Notes: generated from the sequence alone by a model not told the origin. A stretch of 64,000 bases of DNA from Eremophila alpestris peregrina (GCA_009792885.1 WMCF01000173.1:558001-622000); one strand, 5' to 3'. Counted from the first letter of the stretch, positions 36,501-48,989 are shown. A program made the numbers and translations.

Positions 36501-39500
36501 CCTAACAACAAGTAATCCCTAAAGGGACATATTTGCAGTTTTTAGGTCACTGAGGTATTTTGCCTCTTGCTGTTGACAGGCTATATTCAAATCACAGCCA
36601 AACACCTGTATTTAAATGCTTTTTGCTTCTATATTGACTAATTTCTTTCAGCTGTCTGTAATCTCATTTCAGTGCTTGCTGTGAGAGCAAGCCAGTCAGG
36701 CTCAAATTAGAAAATCTGATATGATTAAAGTGTCTAAATCACCTTGAAATATTAAGTTTGAGATAGATTAATGTTCATTTTGTCACTCACTTTAATCCAA
36801 TATGCTACAGAAGCAAAGCAATCCTCCCCATTCACACAGAGAGCAGCCTGTACAATTCTCAATCTGAAGAATCAGCTCCTTCCTGAAACAGCTCCTGCCT
36901 TAATTAAGAAAAGGTAAAAATCATCTCTTTAGAGTACTGCATTCCATAATCTAACATCAGGATTTTCTCTATCAGCCTGGAAATACAAAATCTCTCTGGC
37001 TTATATTAAACTTCATTGGTTTGCACAGTAAAATAGTCAAAGCACATATCCTCTCCCAGAATCACAGCCAAAATACCTTTATTATCCCAACACTGCACAA
37101 ATATCTCGATTTTATTTTCCTTATGTTTTCCCACTGCAGTTTCTGCTGCACTGACATCACCACCAATTCAAATGGCACACCGTGTTCTCCATTACCTGAA
37201 GCTGCACAAAGGAGAATCATACATACTCTGCCTTCACCATATAGACAACAACCATATCAAAATTATTACCATCTAGATGATGGTAATTTTCCAGCTTAAA
37301 GAGTGGGGTGTGGAAAGCATGTTCTGGAATATTTTTTCAGCTGTTGTTTAAATCCCACAAAGAACAACAATGAGACTACATGAAAGCCACCGAGTTTCCC
37401 CTTTAACATTACAGTGACTAAAATGGACCAGCATTTGAATTCGGCATTTAAAGCAAAACAGGGGCCGCCAATTGTTTACGTTTGTCTGCAGACCAGTTTT
37501 AAAACACATGTAATGTTCCATCCTAAAAGCTTTTGTCAGATAATTTGGAGAGGATTAGCAAGTGAGCAATTAGTACATGCAGTTCACATCAACTACCACG
37601 CCAATTAGCATCATAAATCAAACCAGCAACCCTCTGACTGAATCCTATTATGCGGGAAGCAAGATGTTCCAGTAAGCAAAATATTCCCAGAGAAGTAATG
37701 TCTTTCTGGAAGCTATGCAGGGCTCCTGACCTCAGCTAAAATACAACTTTTATCAGATATTAAGCAGCTACCAGGGCAGGTGTCTGCAGGAAGTACTGAT
37801 CACCTGGCACACAGACGCTGACACACATCCCTCCCTCCAGCTCAGAGGTCACACATCTGGGTATTCAGCCCCGCTTGTGCCAGCTGTGCCCCACCCTACT
37901 TAAATTTCATTCTCAAGTAAGTCAATAGCCAGATCCTTCCATCCATAAACTCATGTACTGTTGTACATCCAGATGCTACTAAATGCCACAACCTCATAGC
38001 GGTGAGGCATTTTTGAAGCTTAATTAAAGCAGGTTAAAATTAGACTCTTACGTTGCATGAGAAAAATAATGAAATGGGACTAAATGGATGAGTTGCCTCA
38101 GGGTATAGGAATCATTTCCCTCAGCCTGTTTCTGCTCCTCCCTGCTTTCATTTACTCAGCTCCAAGGTTGGAACTACAGATTGCCATTCAAGTAGCACAA
38201 CTGCCATAGAAAAGTGATAAACCACTCCAGCAAGGTCCCACCTGCACTCAGGCTGCAGCTATAGATTTCTGCTGCATTCAGTACATACCAGCAGAATTGT
38301 CAATTCTTGCAGTTTCATCATCCATCATTCATGTCACCACCCTGTGCAGGGGCTCAGAACCTGGCCCAGGGACCACAGAGATACTTCAACCCCAAGCCTG
38401 AACTGCAGTCCAAAACTAATTTTATGAAGGAAAACTATTACTCAGCTTTATTCACAGTAGAAAGAATACATTAATTATTTAGCATGTATTGAAAATATGA
38501 AGAAAGCTTTACTACAAAAGCACTTTTAAACTCTGCTACATCATTGATTTTATGTTCATGACAGCAATGGTACATTATTTTCCTTCATTGTCATTATTTA
38601 TTAGCTTTGATAGTTGACAATCATACCCTTGGCAGCAGAACCAATAACACCTTCTGGCCAGAAACAGAGATGGTGCAATTCATAACAAAGTGATTTTTAT
38701 TATCAGAATCCTCACAATCAAATACACACATCTGTTAAGACTTTCAAAGCTATCATTCTAGTTTTAGTGCTAAATCAGAGATATACAGCCCATCTTTCTC
38801 TCTCTCCATACCTGCTTCATAACCTGCCTCCCACAGCAGCTACTGCAGCAGATATTAAGCTGTATGTCACTTCAGTGATAGTAAGCTCCTATCTCTGACT
38901 TTTGATTATTTCTTATCAAACCAAATTTGTCTTGTCACACCACCTTACCTATATATAAACACCTACCAGCCTATCCATGAGCTGTACAATGGCTGTAACA
39001 GTTCACTACAACCTATTATTAGTCAATGTTTTATCTTTCCTCATCAGGAAGAGCTCAGTCACTGAAGCATAACCCAGACCATTACGTCAAATTTTCAAAA
39101 GAAAAGACATCAATATTCAAACCTAAGAATCCAATGGCAGCTCAATTTCTCCTTCTTACTATTCCAGCATTATTAAATGGATGAAATAAGTTTCCAAGAG
39201 ATGCTTTCACCCTCAGTCAGATCAACTTTTTGAAGGCAACACAGGTAATTTCCTAGGCCAAGTCTATGACAAGAAGTGCCATCGGCTCCCACTGCTGTAA
39301 GTTGGCTTTATGGATTCCTTGGCTGCATTCGCTACAGCTGCCACAGGAAGGTGAGGGATGACCTGATTTTTGCCTTCCAAACATGAACATTACTATAAAT
39401 TTTCAAGCCATCTCAAAGAATTTCACTGAATGAGTAATTCTGGCTGTAACAGTGTAGAAAGCAGGTGGGAAAAGGACCATTCCATCACTTTGCACCTGCT

Positions 39501-39846
39501 AACCTAGTTCAAAGCTGCAGATTTAAACTGCAAAGCCACAACCCTTTTTATGCTTTGACAACACTCCTAGATCCTTTCTATAATGCATTTACATAGCTCT
39601 AAAACTACCCTCCCTAAGTTTCCAGGCAAGGCTACTTAAGATTGTTTCCTCGACCTGGACAAGTATTTCAACTTCATATTTATCAATCCATTCCCAGCCT
39701 TAGACATTTCAATCTCCCTTCTCACTTCCCTAGTTACAGAGCATTCTCCTGAGTTTGACTGGTGTATCTTTGAGGAAGTTCACTCCTGAACAAAAACCAG
39801 CAGCTATCAAAACACTGTCTGATCTTGCAGAACACTCTCCTGAACC

Positions 39847-40080
39847 CCAGAATCTACTGAGCTGGAATGATCCTGATCCACAAGGATCATGGAGTCTAAC
39901 CCCTGGCCCTGCACAGACACCCCAACAATCCCACCCTGTGCATCCCTGAGAGCATTGCCCAAACACTCCTGGAGCTCTGGCAGCCTTGGGGCTGAGCCCA
40001 TTCCCTGGGGAGCCTCTTCAGTGCCCAGCACCCTCTGGGGGAAGAACCTTTTCCTAAAATCCAACCTGAACAAACCCAGT
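39847..40080 (-). mobile_element. CR1 LINE 3' fragment, second subtype
   Basis: The blocks CCCCTGGCCCTGCACAGACA, CCCAACAATCCCACCCTGTG, CTGGAGCTCTGGCAGCCTTG, CCCATTCCCTGGGGAGCCTC and TTCCTAAAATCCAACCTGAA form the reverse complement of a CR1 3' end. It is in the same subtype as 14384 and 7665, and better preserved. Confidence 0.85.
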
Positions 40081-43000
40081 TAGAGATGTTATAACAAAGG
40101 GTTCCACAGATACTGCGGGGAAATTTAGGGAAAAGAAGAAAAATAGACGTAGTAAAATGTCTTCAACACATACACTAAAATTTTCAAGCACAAGATTACT
40201 CTAACCAGGCACAAAATTCTTCATTTGTCCACACTGGCCATCTCCAGATGCACATGCCGGGCATCTGAGTTGGGATGTTGCCCAAGTGATGCAAACAGCT
40301 CCTGGCACACAAGGCGTTAACTCAGACACACCATCGCCTGCCAGGTTAAATAGGATCCATTTCAGTGATTGCTGTCTGGGCATCCCAGTGCCATGCTTTT
40401 AGCATATTTCCTCTGGAGAGCACAGTTGCTGTGATAGCTAAAAGACAGGCATCCTGGCTGCTCTCCTGAGCATGAGAAGCTCAAAGAAAGATAAGGATCT
40501 CTCACATTCGAACCTACTGCATCTGTATAACCGAGTATTGATGCCACAAAATCCTGCAACAGTGACTGACTGGCTGTGTCATTCCTCCTTCCGGTTATGG
40601 TACTGAAAAGACAGTTGTAAATTATACAGACAGTGGTAGAATTAATGGGAAATTTACTACAAGGAACAGCATCTGCAGTTTAGTTTAATAGAATATGTAA
40701 GCACTACCAAGTTCAAGTCAAGGTTTTGAGTTAAGTCGTGTTGAGCATTGATTTGGTCTAAGCTATAAACAGTTCCTCAATATCTTTAAAAATAATGAAA
40801 AAATTCGAGAAATTTAAGCTTCTCACAGACAAACACAAAGCAATACACCCAAAGCTATAGATTCAATTCCAGTGTTCCCCAGAGTCCCTTTGCTTGCCTG
40901 TATTTTTCTTCGGGATAAAAGGGAAAATTACCAAAGTAACTGTCTCATCATTGGGTTTACATTCATTATCCAACTATGTAAACTACTAAAGCTACAAAGG
41001 AAACACTGAAATTACATCTTTCACACAGATCAACCCTGTGGTTTTAGTTCTGGCTTCCTGAAGTGGTTAACTGAAGCCTATTTAAGCAGTAAGAAAAGTG
41101 AAAGAACAAGTCATTCTCCGGTTTAGAAATGCACCACAATCTTAACACCCTGTCATCTGCACCACTATGCAGTCTCTAAATAGATTAGTCAGGATCCTGA
41201 AATTGCATTAATGAGGCTGAATGTGCACATACTGATTAAGTAACACATCTGCTTCCACCCACTTAAGAAAAAAAATATTAAAAACTTCCAGAGGGCTTTG
41301 AAATTGCCAGCTGCCCACGATGGACTCACCACCACCAAGGAAACCTGACATCCTCACTGTTTCCACCTTGGAATCAAAATTTAAAACAAACTTTCTAAGA
41401 AATTATAGATTTCTGGTAGTCAAAATACATCTAAGTGAGATGTTCCCTCATTTCTAACATGGATCACAAGATTTATGCTGCATTTATAATCTTTGCACAA
41501 TTGCAAGAGAAGCACAAATTAACTGCAAACAACTTCAGATCAAAAACTACTAGGAAGTAGTTGAAAAGTCGCTCCTTACAGATGAAGGGAAATACTAGAG
41601 TTAAAATCACCCTCCGTTTCAGCCTCCATTGGTATAGAAATCACAGAAGTCTTTACATCAAAAGTCAGCAGCATCCCAACTTATCCACATCTGGCACTGT
41701 CTTTGCTCTATTTCACGGTGTGAGGACAGGCAAGAACACAAAAGAGAAGCTGAGCCACAGTTCTCCCTCAGTGCAGGTGACACAAAGCACAAACAGTGCT
41801 TGAAGCCAGTCAAGGACAAAAACTAATATAACTCTTACTCCCACAGACATCAGGATTATCAAAACTACTGAATATACCTCTTGCTGTCTCAGAACAGAAA
41901 ACTTTATCCACTGTAGATTACTAAGCAATCATTTTGGATTTGTTCCACAACTGCTGTAAAGCCATGTATGCAGAGGTCACACAGAAAACCCTTCACATAA
42001 AAACTAACAATTGCAGAAAGGGACGTCTGAAATGCACTGTCAGCAAAAGGTCACACAGCTGAGATGCAACTGAGTTCTGAGGTTTTTTTGGAGCTTACAT
42101 TACCTTTTCTCTAAAGATTTGCCAAAAATATCAACCTTACCATTCACCTTGCTTATTGGTAAGGACAAAACCAATGCCAGTGGTGACGCAGGAGAGAACA
42201 GAGTATTCCTGAAGTCTGGGGAGTTGTTCAGCTGCCTGGCACTACCCCAAGCCTCTTTCATCAGCCAAAAACAAGGCGGGATTTTTAAATTTCACTTACA
42301 AACATACTGCAGCCCAACAGCTACAAGTGCATCCATTAAATGTTAGCAATTAATGACATACCTCGTATTCCCACCTCAGTTTTCACAGCATGATCAAAGA
42401 TACAAACCTATTCCTTCAGGAGGCAAAGTTAAGGCTGAGACCATGGCTACTTCAAGTGCTGGAAAAGAAGCACTTTTCCTAATTGGAAAATTAGTCTTGT
42501 GAAGACACTTCGCTTGAGCACCACTGTCACTTTTCGGAAACCACAACTGCCATTTTGTTACTGCTCAGTACAATGCCGAACACAAACACAGCAACCCCGC
42601 TTCCAAAGTGTTTCCTTTTCCCAAGTGCCTGAGTTGAGCAAAAGCAAATCCAGTGTCCCTATCTGCTGCACTGCCGAGTGCCCCCTCTTAGAACAGGATT
42701 CATTTGCCAATTCAAATAGAAATAAAAACAGTGATACATATACAAAGCAGCGTGAACTCTTGTATCAGCATTATTGCCTGCTGCTTTCAACTAATCCCCC
42801 AAAGCAAACGGAGGGAGATGTCTGGCACACTCCCTGAAAACTCTAAAGCCTCACAACACATTAGCTCCATCAACATCAGCTGATCCACAGCAGGTCTCCT
42901 TTTTTGCCCCAAGGAAAGAAGTTATCCTCACAAGTTAAGGGTTTAAGGCTTTCCTCTTTAACTCTCCTGTGCTTGCTCCAAAGCATCTGATGTTTAACCA

Positions 43001-43284
43001 TGCAGCTTTTGCAAAGAATAGCAGTGAAGCATATAATTTAAAGCCAGACTAAGACATTCCAGGAACTTCAGACACAACTATCAAACCTGGTTTTTAGTTT
43101 ACAATGCACGAAACAGGCAATATCAAGCATTTGAGTCTCCTTGTTTACCCACATGCTGCAATCTGCCATCTTCCACATTACAAATAAATATCTTTCCATT
43201 TGCACATGAGCCACACAAACAGCAAAACATGTGCTGCATTTCACCAATTTCTTCCCATTGGAGGTCTATGAACAACAAGAGTGG

Positions 43285-43470
43285 ATCACAGAATAGTTTG
43301 GAAGGGACCTTCAAGATCATCCCATTCCACCCCCTGCCATGTGAAGGGACACCTCCCACTATCCCAGGTTGCTCCAAGCTCCAATGTCCAACCTGGCCTT
43401 GGACACATCCAGGGATGGAGCAGCCACAGCTGCTCTGGGCCCCCTGTGCCAGGGCCTGAGCACCCTCTGA
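43285..43470 (-). mobile_element. CR1 LINE 3' fragment
   Basis: It starts ATCACAGAATAGTTTGGAAG and carries CAAGATCATCCCATTCCACC, CCATGTGAAGGGACACCTCC, AACCTGGCCTTGGACACATC and CACAGCTGCTCTGGGCCCCC. Truncated CR1 of the common type. Confidence 0.9.
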
Positions 43471-43993
43471 GTGTTACCTCTGAGCCAGGTTAACAGCTCA
43501 GGGCACAAAGGTGCACATGTACAATCAGCAGAAAGGGGCACTAAGAGACTTGTCCCCAACACATTGCCCTGGCTGTTACAGGAAACAACCCTCACCCAAG
43601 TCAGTGCTTCCTGTGTTTATGCAAGCCCAGAATTTACCTGCATACACTTACTCACCCATGCTGTGGGCAGATTCCCCACACCTGAATCACCCCAATTTAA
43701 TCCCCCAGCAAACCAACAAAAACAGCACATTCCCATGCTCTGTTGTGCTCACCCAGAAATGTAATGGCTGTTTAGACAATCAGATTTATCCTGTCAAATA
43801 ACATAGTTCAAGCCACAGTTCCAAGATGCAAACATACTGAAAGCTCAAAGAGGCCAATTGCTATTATGGTTTCAAGATTCAATTGTCTTATATGATAACT
43901 GGGGGTTTCTTCAGCTTTGGTCAGTGATGCCTAAATATCTGAACTATGCCATCATTCTTTTGGTGTACTGAAATAATTTAACAAGTACCCGGA

Positions 43994-44120
43994 GAATCCC
44001 AGAATGGTCTGGGTTGGAAGGGACCTTAAAGATCACCCAGTTCCACCCCCTGCCATGGGCAGGGACACCTTCCACTGTCCCAGGCTGCTCCAAGCCCTGT
44101 CTAAGCTGGCCTTGAACAGT
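43994..44120 (-). mobile_element. CR1 LINE 3' fragment
   Basis: It starts GAATCCCAGAATGGTCTGGG and continues with TTGGAAGGGACCTTAAAGAT, CCCTGCCATGGGCAGGGACA and CTTCCACTGTCCCAGGCTGC, fading after CTGGCCTTGAACAG. It is a close match to the 3' terminus of the common subtype, only about 0.5 kb from the copy at 43285 and in the same orientation. Confidence 0.9.
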
Positions 44121-45201
44121 TGTAGTCTCCTATTTCCCAAGAGAAAACAATGCTTTTACAGCACATGCATTTTTCAAGTCATTTGTCCCAGCCTTCAACA
44201 GCAACAGAAGTGTTGCTGCCTCAACTCCCCAACTGAGTAGAACTTCCCCTGTAACATTGTCCTCAACACACTCAGCACCAGCATTCAAGGGACTGCAAAG
44301 GTGGAGACCTACAACAATTAGATGCCTCTAAGGCTCCTGTACCTCCAGAGTTTTGGCTCCACGCTAAGTGACTTTATTTTCAGGAAACAGTCCTTTTAAA
44401 AGTGACCAGAAACAAAAAATAAAGCAAGGTTTGTACCTTCTCCCATTTTCTCCCACCCACACACTTCCCAATGCATCTTTGCACTGCCTTGAGCAAGTTA
44501 TTTCCAAACTACAATCTCGTATTTTCCCTAAGACTTAAATTATTTCTTGATAATAATTTAAGAATCATAAGCTCAAAATTGAAACTAGCATTTACAACAT
44601 GCTTTTTTAAAATTTATTTTGAACAGAAGAACTAGAATAAATATCGTAACATGCTCTGAAATACAGCAATTCATACCTACATGACGTCTGGTATGGCATT
44701 CTTACTAATTAAAACAATAATCTCCCCTTAAATAAATAAAGACTACTTGAGATGCTCAACACCTGCTGCATCAGCACGTTAGTACTAAGTACATTAGTAT
44801 TTCTATAGACTACTACTAATGTGTACCTCATCTCGACTGAAATGTTTTTAAAGTCTTTTTTCCTGAAGGATTAAAAATTAGGTTTTTCACCATCTTTCCT
44901 TGGTTTTCCATCTTGCTGAAATTTATAAAAATAGTGCTACTCTCAGCCTGGATGGTGAGAAACTGGAACTGACATACTCAGCTATTACCTGGCAGATCAC
45001 CTCACCATGGAACCCCGAGAGATTTTCAGTATCCTCAAGACCACTGAAAGCAATTCATATTTTCTCTCCCCATTTCTAAGCACACAACATACTTGATATA
45101 AGAAATGTTTAATGTTGATCAAGCAGTGAGCTGTGAACTATAGAACATGGGAAGGCAGATTTTACTACAGCAAAGTCTGTGTAACAGACTAATAATGTTA
45201 A

Positions 45202-45234
45202 TTACACTGTTATTAAACTAATATAACAGTGTAA
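45202..45234. repeat. Perfect 12-bp inverted repeat (hairpin)
   Basis: The arm TTACACTGTTAT at 45202-45213 and its exact reverse complement ATAACAGTGTAA at 45223-45234 flank a 9-base loop. There is no T-run terminator context or coding neighbour. It may be a small structured element or the end pair of a decayed short transposon. Confidence 0.8.
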
Positions 45235-47949
45235 GAAACCGTAAAACTGATTGACTACTTAGCACGAATTTCCTACAAAAACACAGGACAGAAGTGTATG
45301 CTTTTAAACTGTTGACTCTGCAACTCTGAGACATGCAAGAACCTGGAAACAGCCCACTTTTATTTTAGCACCTTTATCCACTGAGGAAAAACTAATGAAG
45401 CACTATCACCCAGAACTGTTTTATCTAGTATCACATGTAACTTAGAATAACACAAGGTAAGAAATCTCTGTGCAAAAATTATGGACAAATCAATTTAGGA
45501 CCCAGTTTAGCACTTGCTCTCTTCATATGAGATAGCACTCAAATATAAACAACTGCTGCTGAAAGGGGAGTTTGAATTTCAGATTATTTCAACAGTCTTT
45601 GGCCCAGCAAGTACGCCTAGACACTCCTATGAACTCCAAATGCAAGAAGAACTCCAGATGTAAAAAGAAAGAGGGTTTACATTGCCAATAAAATCCAAAG
45701 TGCTGGAAAGACAGTGCCACTCTACATAGAAAAGAAAATTCTAGGAATCAGTAATAGCAACTCCACTGAAAGTCCCAAATTGCTTAAGATTCCAAGCATG
45801 CTCTTCTCCAGAGCTGTCAAACCTCTCTTGAGCAGGAGAGTATTAAATAAGCTGTTCAAGGAGCACAAGTTGGTTGGAGTTTAAGTTTAAAGCAGCCTGA
45901 ACTAACAAGTCTATACTCTTTATGGGTTACAGCTCTCCTTGCAGTGGAAGGAACTCTTCCAGGAAGTTACTTCGTATTTTCTCACAGCAGCCACATGCCA
46001 ACCACACCACAATTTCTGTCAGTGAACCTCAAGTATCCTGAGGTTAGAAGATTTTGTGATTTGGGGAGTATCACTACAACACTCTTTGCAGCAAAATTGG
46101 AAGGCAACCGCCACAACCCAAATGTCTGTTTTGCCTACAAGCAACACATGGCACTACCACATGGATTTAAAAGCTGCTATCAGTGTGAAAAAGTTTGCTA
46201 AAGGAGGTTTACCAAAAACATAGCCTGGTAGAGTTGTAATGTAAAAGAGAGGAGTTGTTTTACCTCTAAATCTTAAACTATTCAATTTTTAAATATTTAA
46301 GAGCTAGCTGAAGAGCCCTCAGAAGATGTACAATACACTCATTTTCTATATAAATCATTCCCATCAATCAGAGCTACTGCTCTCATGACTCAGTGTCCAA
46401 CAAAAGTTAGACAGCCAATTATCTGTGAAGGTTTTACACATCCTCTCAGCTCTTGAAACTTGTTTTTAGACTGCTATTTTGGTTTTCAAGTCTTTGTGAT
46501 TAACAAATGAGCTGAGCCACAGTTAGGTAACAGAAATCATTAATACATGAAAAGACTAACACAAGTCACATGCTAAGGAGATAACTACATCCAGTGCTCC
46601 ACATCCTCCTCCCACTTCCACACAAGCTTGCCATAACACTATAGCCCAAGCATCTTATTCAGAAACATATTTATACCATGTAAACATGTATTAATTACCA
46701 CTTGAAAAAATGCTCTGCTGAAGGCATCATCTATCCCACAGAAATCCAAACACCAGCAGCACGGAGAAAGGGACGGTGCTCGAGCCAGAATCTTCCCACC
46801 TTATATTAATAGGTTTTAAACTCCTCAGAAGGAGGCAAAGTACCCTCAAGAGGGGACAGCCCCACACCACACTCTCAGTAGCGACTAAAATAACAGAGAA
46901 TATGCACAAATCTCTACCACACACTCGATCAGATGTAGATACTGAGTTAGCAACTGCTCTGTAATAAGTGACAGGCACTGCCAGCCTCCCTGCCTCACCA
47001 CACAACACACTAAACCCAAAATGTTAACTGCAAGAACCATGATGTCTGTCTATTCAAGCTCCACTGCTCAGAAGGCACACAAATAAATCTTTCAGGCAAC
47101 AATCAGGAATAGCAGCTTTTCCATCGGGACTTTTTGATTACATATCATTTAAAGAACAGCTAGGCCACCAGCATAAGATGGTTTTAGGCAGCTCTACTTC
47201 AGCTGCCGTACATCACACTCTGCTACTCTGAATCCCTTCCAAAACAGCAACAGGACACTCCAGTTGAAAAAGCACACAGTGTAAAGCTCAGGAAGTTATA
47301 ATGCAAAATAAGTCATTAATTTCTCCACAGAATACATATTCCTAGCCAATACTGTTTGCTCTTTTTAACTCCACCAACAGTTAAGAAAAAAATATCTGCA
47401 GACTTCCCTACACTGGTGATTTCTTTCCCTATTTTGTGCATCCTAAGCAGTTCAAACCTCTGTAGTGCTCCTGCGGGGATAGATGCACATAAATCTAAGC
47501 TTAGAGGGCTGTTATCTCCATCTTGCCTCCCGACCTTTTTTCACACTACTGCACAGACCGATACCGCTCCATAACCCAGCAGCACGTCTTGTTCACCCAC
47601 TTCACACCACCAAACCACAGCCCACACTGTCTCCATCACATGCTGCAGGGAGCGCCAAGGAAAATTTCATTTTCCCGAACCTTTCTGCAGGCAAAAAGAG
47701 GATGATCCTTCCCATCGTACCCCAGTCCAAAGGAGCTCGCTGCTCTCCCGCACAGCAGCAGCGGATGAGTAGCAAAACAACTTCTAAACCCCACAAATCC
47801 CAACAGAGAGGCCACCCGGGGCATTCAGCGCCGAGGAAATGATGGGGACCAAGCCCGAACACCTCCGGCTCCCTGAAAACGCCAGCCACGAGGGGTGGAG
47901 GAAGGGCACGCAGCCCAGAGCGGGGAGGCGGCTGCTCCCAAGGACCCGC

Positions 47950-48016
47950 GGGCTGGGGGGCACGGGGGGTGCAGTGCAAGGGGCCGGGGGAAACGGAGGG
48001 AAGCGGGCAAGGGGGA
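47950..48016 (+). other. Potential G-quadruplex run
   Basis: Plus-strand G runs of 3, 6, 6, 4, 5, 3, 3 and 5 bases follow each other with mostly short loops. This is compatible with intramolecular quadruplex formation. It lies on the AGAP1 template strand about 0.5 kb inside intron 1. Formation is predicted, not shown. Confidence 0.45.
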
Positions 48017-48022
48017 GCAAGA

Positions 48023-48426
48023 CCATGGGCTGGAGGGGATAAGGGGGAGTAGGGCTATGGAGGAGGCGGGGTGGCGGGGACAGGGCTATTTACGGGGTGG
48101 CGGGGGGGGGGGGAAGCAGGGGACTAGGGAGGGAGGAGTAAGAAACAGAGCCATGGGCTGAGGGAGGCTTGGGGAGGAATAAAAAAAGCCATGGGCTGGG
48201 AGAGGTTCAGCGGCGGGGGGGTGGGATAAACAGAGCCATGCGCTGGGGGAGGCTTGAGACGGAGAACAGCACTGGCGGACGTTTGGTGCGGGGAAGCAGA
48301 GCCGTGGGCTGGGGGAGGTTTTCGCGGCTCGGGGCCATGGGCTAGGGAGGCTTTGGGGGAGCACAGGTCCATGGGCTGGGGGAGGCTTTGGGGGGTGCAG
48401 GGCTAGGGGCTGGGGGAGGCTCTGGG
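48023..48426. repeat. G-rich minisatellite, unit about 33 bp
   Basis: A degenerate unit with core CCATGGGCTGGGGGAGGCTT recurs at about 48023, 48151, 48189, 48236, 48302, 48335, 48369 and 48402. The last four copies are spaced 33-34 bp apart. Earlier ones are 38-70 bp apart, which suggests eroded or missing units. It begins within 60 bp of the AGAP1 exon 1 donor, inside intron 1. On the gene's strand it is C-rich, which gives the proline-rich open frame that runs on from exon 1. Confidence 0.75.
48102..48113 (+). repeat. Homopolymer G run (12)
   Basis: Twelve consecutive G in the CpG island between minisatellite units. It is likely length-variable and prone to sequencing error. Confidence 0.8.
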
Positions 48427-48474
48427 AGACCTTGCGCCGCTCGCTCCCTTTCCCCCGCCGTGCCGGGGCCGCCG

Positions 48475-48480
48475 TCTTAC
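48475..48480 (-). promoter_or_regulatory. AGAP1: Splice donor of AGAP1 exon 1
   Basis: Read on the minus strand, the exon ends GAAG and is followed directly by GTAAGA, a near-consensus 5' splice site. The donor leaves phase 1 (one base of the next codon), which matches the known AGAP1 exon 1/2 junction after Ile-Glu. Beyond it the frame runs into proline-rich low-complexity translation of a minisatellite, which supports the exon ending here. Confidence 0.9.
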
Positions 48481-48643
48481 CTTCGATGGCGATGACATGC
48501 TCGCGGATCTGGTTCTGCAGCACCGGCTCCTCCACCCGCTCCAGCAGCTCGTAGATGGAGTAGATGTTGGGGTGCACCGACTCGAAGCGCTGGATCTCGG
48601 CCCGGATGGCTGCCGAGTTCGCCAGCTGCTGCTGGTAGTTCAT
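48481..48643 (-). CDS. AGAP1: AGAP1 first coding exon (residues 1-54 plus one base)
   Basis: Translation from the ATG at 48643 begins MNYQQQLANSAAIRAEIQRF and ends in the segment NQIREHVIAIE. I recognise this as the N terminus of vertebrate AGAP1, essentially the mammalian sequence. The exon supplies 54 codons plus the first base (G) of codon 55, which in the known protein completes to Asp. This piece lies before the GTPase-like domain; the GTPase-like, PH, ArfGAP and ankyrin domains come from later exons outside the window. AGAP1 (about 800 residues) stimulates GTP hydrolysis on Arf proteins and binds AP-3 in endosomal sorting (family knowledge). The ATG has G at -3. The frame stays open upstream, but the in-frame codon at 48673 is GTG, not ATG, so 48643 is the supported start. 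AGAP2 and AGAP3 are the alternatives, but their N termini differ. The exon sits inside a CpG island, as expected of a promoter-proximal exon. Confidence 0.9.
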
Positions 48644-48980
48644 GGCGCGGCCGCTCCGCTCCGGCCCCTTCACGCTGAGACCCCCGGGCGGCGGCGGGGG
48701 CGAGCCCTGGCCGCCGCCGCCGCCTCACTCACCGGACAACCCCCCCTCGCCCCGTGCCGGGCCGGCAGTAGCGCCTTGGCCTCGCAGCGCGCTGTCACTT
48801 CACGACGGCGGCGGCGGGGCGGAGCAGGGCCGCCCCCGGCCCCATGGAGGGAGGGAGGGAGGAAGGACCCGCTCCTGGTCGCGGTCCTCCTCCCGGGTCC
48901 CGCTCCCGCCGCCTCCTCAGCCCCTCACGGCTCTCGGTCCCGGTCCTGCCGCCGCCACCCCCCCGGCGCGCGCAACCCCC

Positions 48981-48989
48981 AGCCAATGG
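48981..48989 (+). promoter_or_regulatory. CCAAT box (distal of transcript start, first)
   Basis: The sequence AGCCAATGG matches the NF-Y consensus (RRCCAATSR) on the plus strand. NF-Y works in either orientation. It lies about 340 bp upstream of the AGAP1 ATG inside the CpG island and pairs with a second identical core 47 bp away. Confidence 0.6.

Larger units (their letters stand above)
1..48480 (-). other. AGAP1: AGAP1 intron 1 (5' part, open at the window edge)
   Basis: This is the 48.5 kb downstream of the exon 1 donor in the direction of AGAP1 transcription. No second AGAP1 exon was recognised, which fits the very large first introns of this gene in vertebrates. Apart from the listed CR1 fragments, simple repeats and motifs, I see AT-rich unique sequence with short open frames of no recognisable protein character. 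The larger plain stretches are 800-5850, 10700-14380, 14580-16890, 17020-20790, 22880-27350, 27555-39845, 40080-43285 and 44120-47700. They may contain enhancers, which cannot be told from one sequence. Confidence 0.8.

Noticed and set aside
48086..48480. Continuation of the AGAP1 frame past 48481 as coding
   Set aside because: A strong GTAAGA donor lies at the boundary, known AGAP1 continues with different residues, and the extension is translated minisatellite.
48644..48673. N-terminal extension of AGAP1 starting at 48673
   Set aside because: The codon there is GTG, and the known protein starts at the ATG at 48643.
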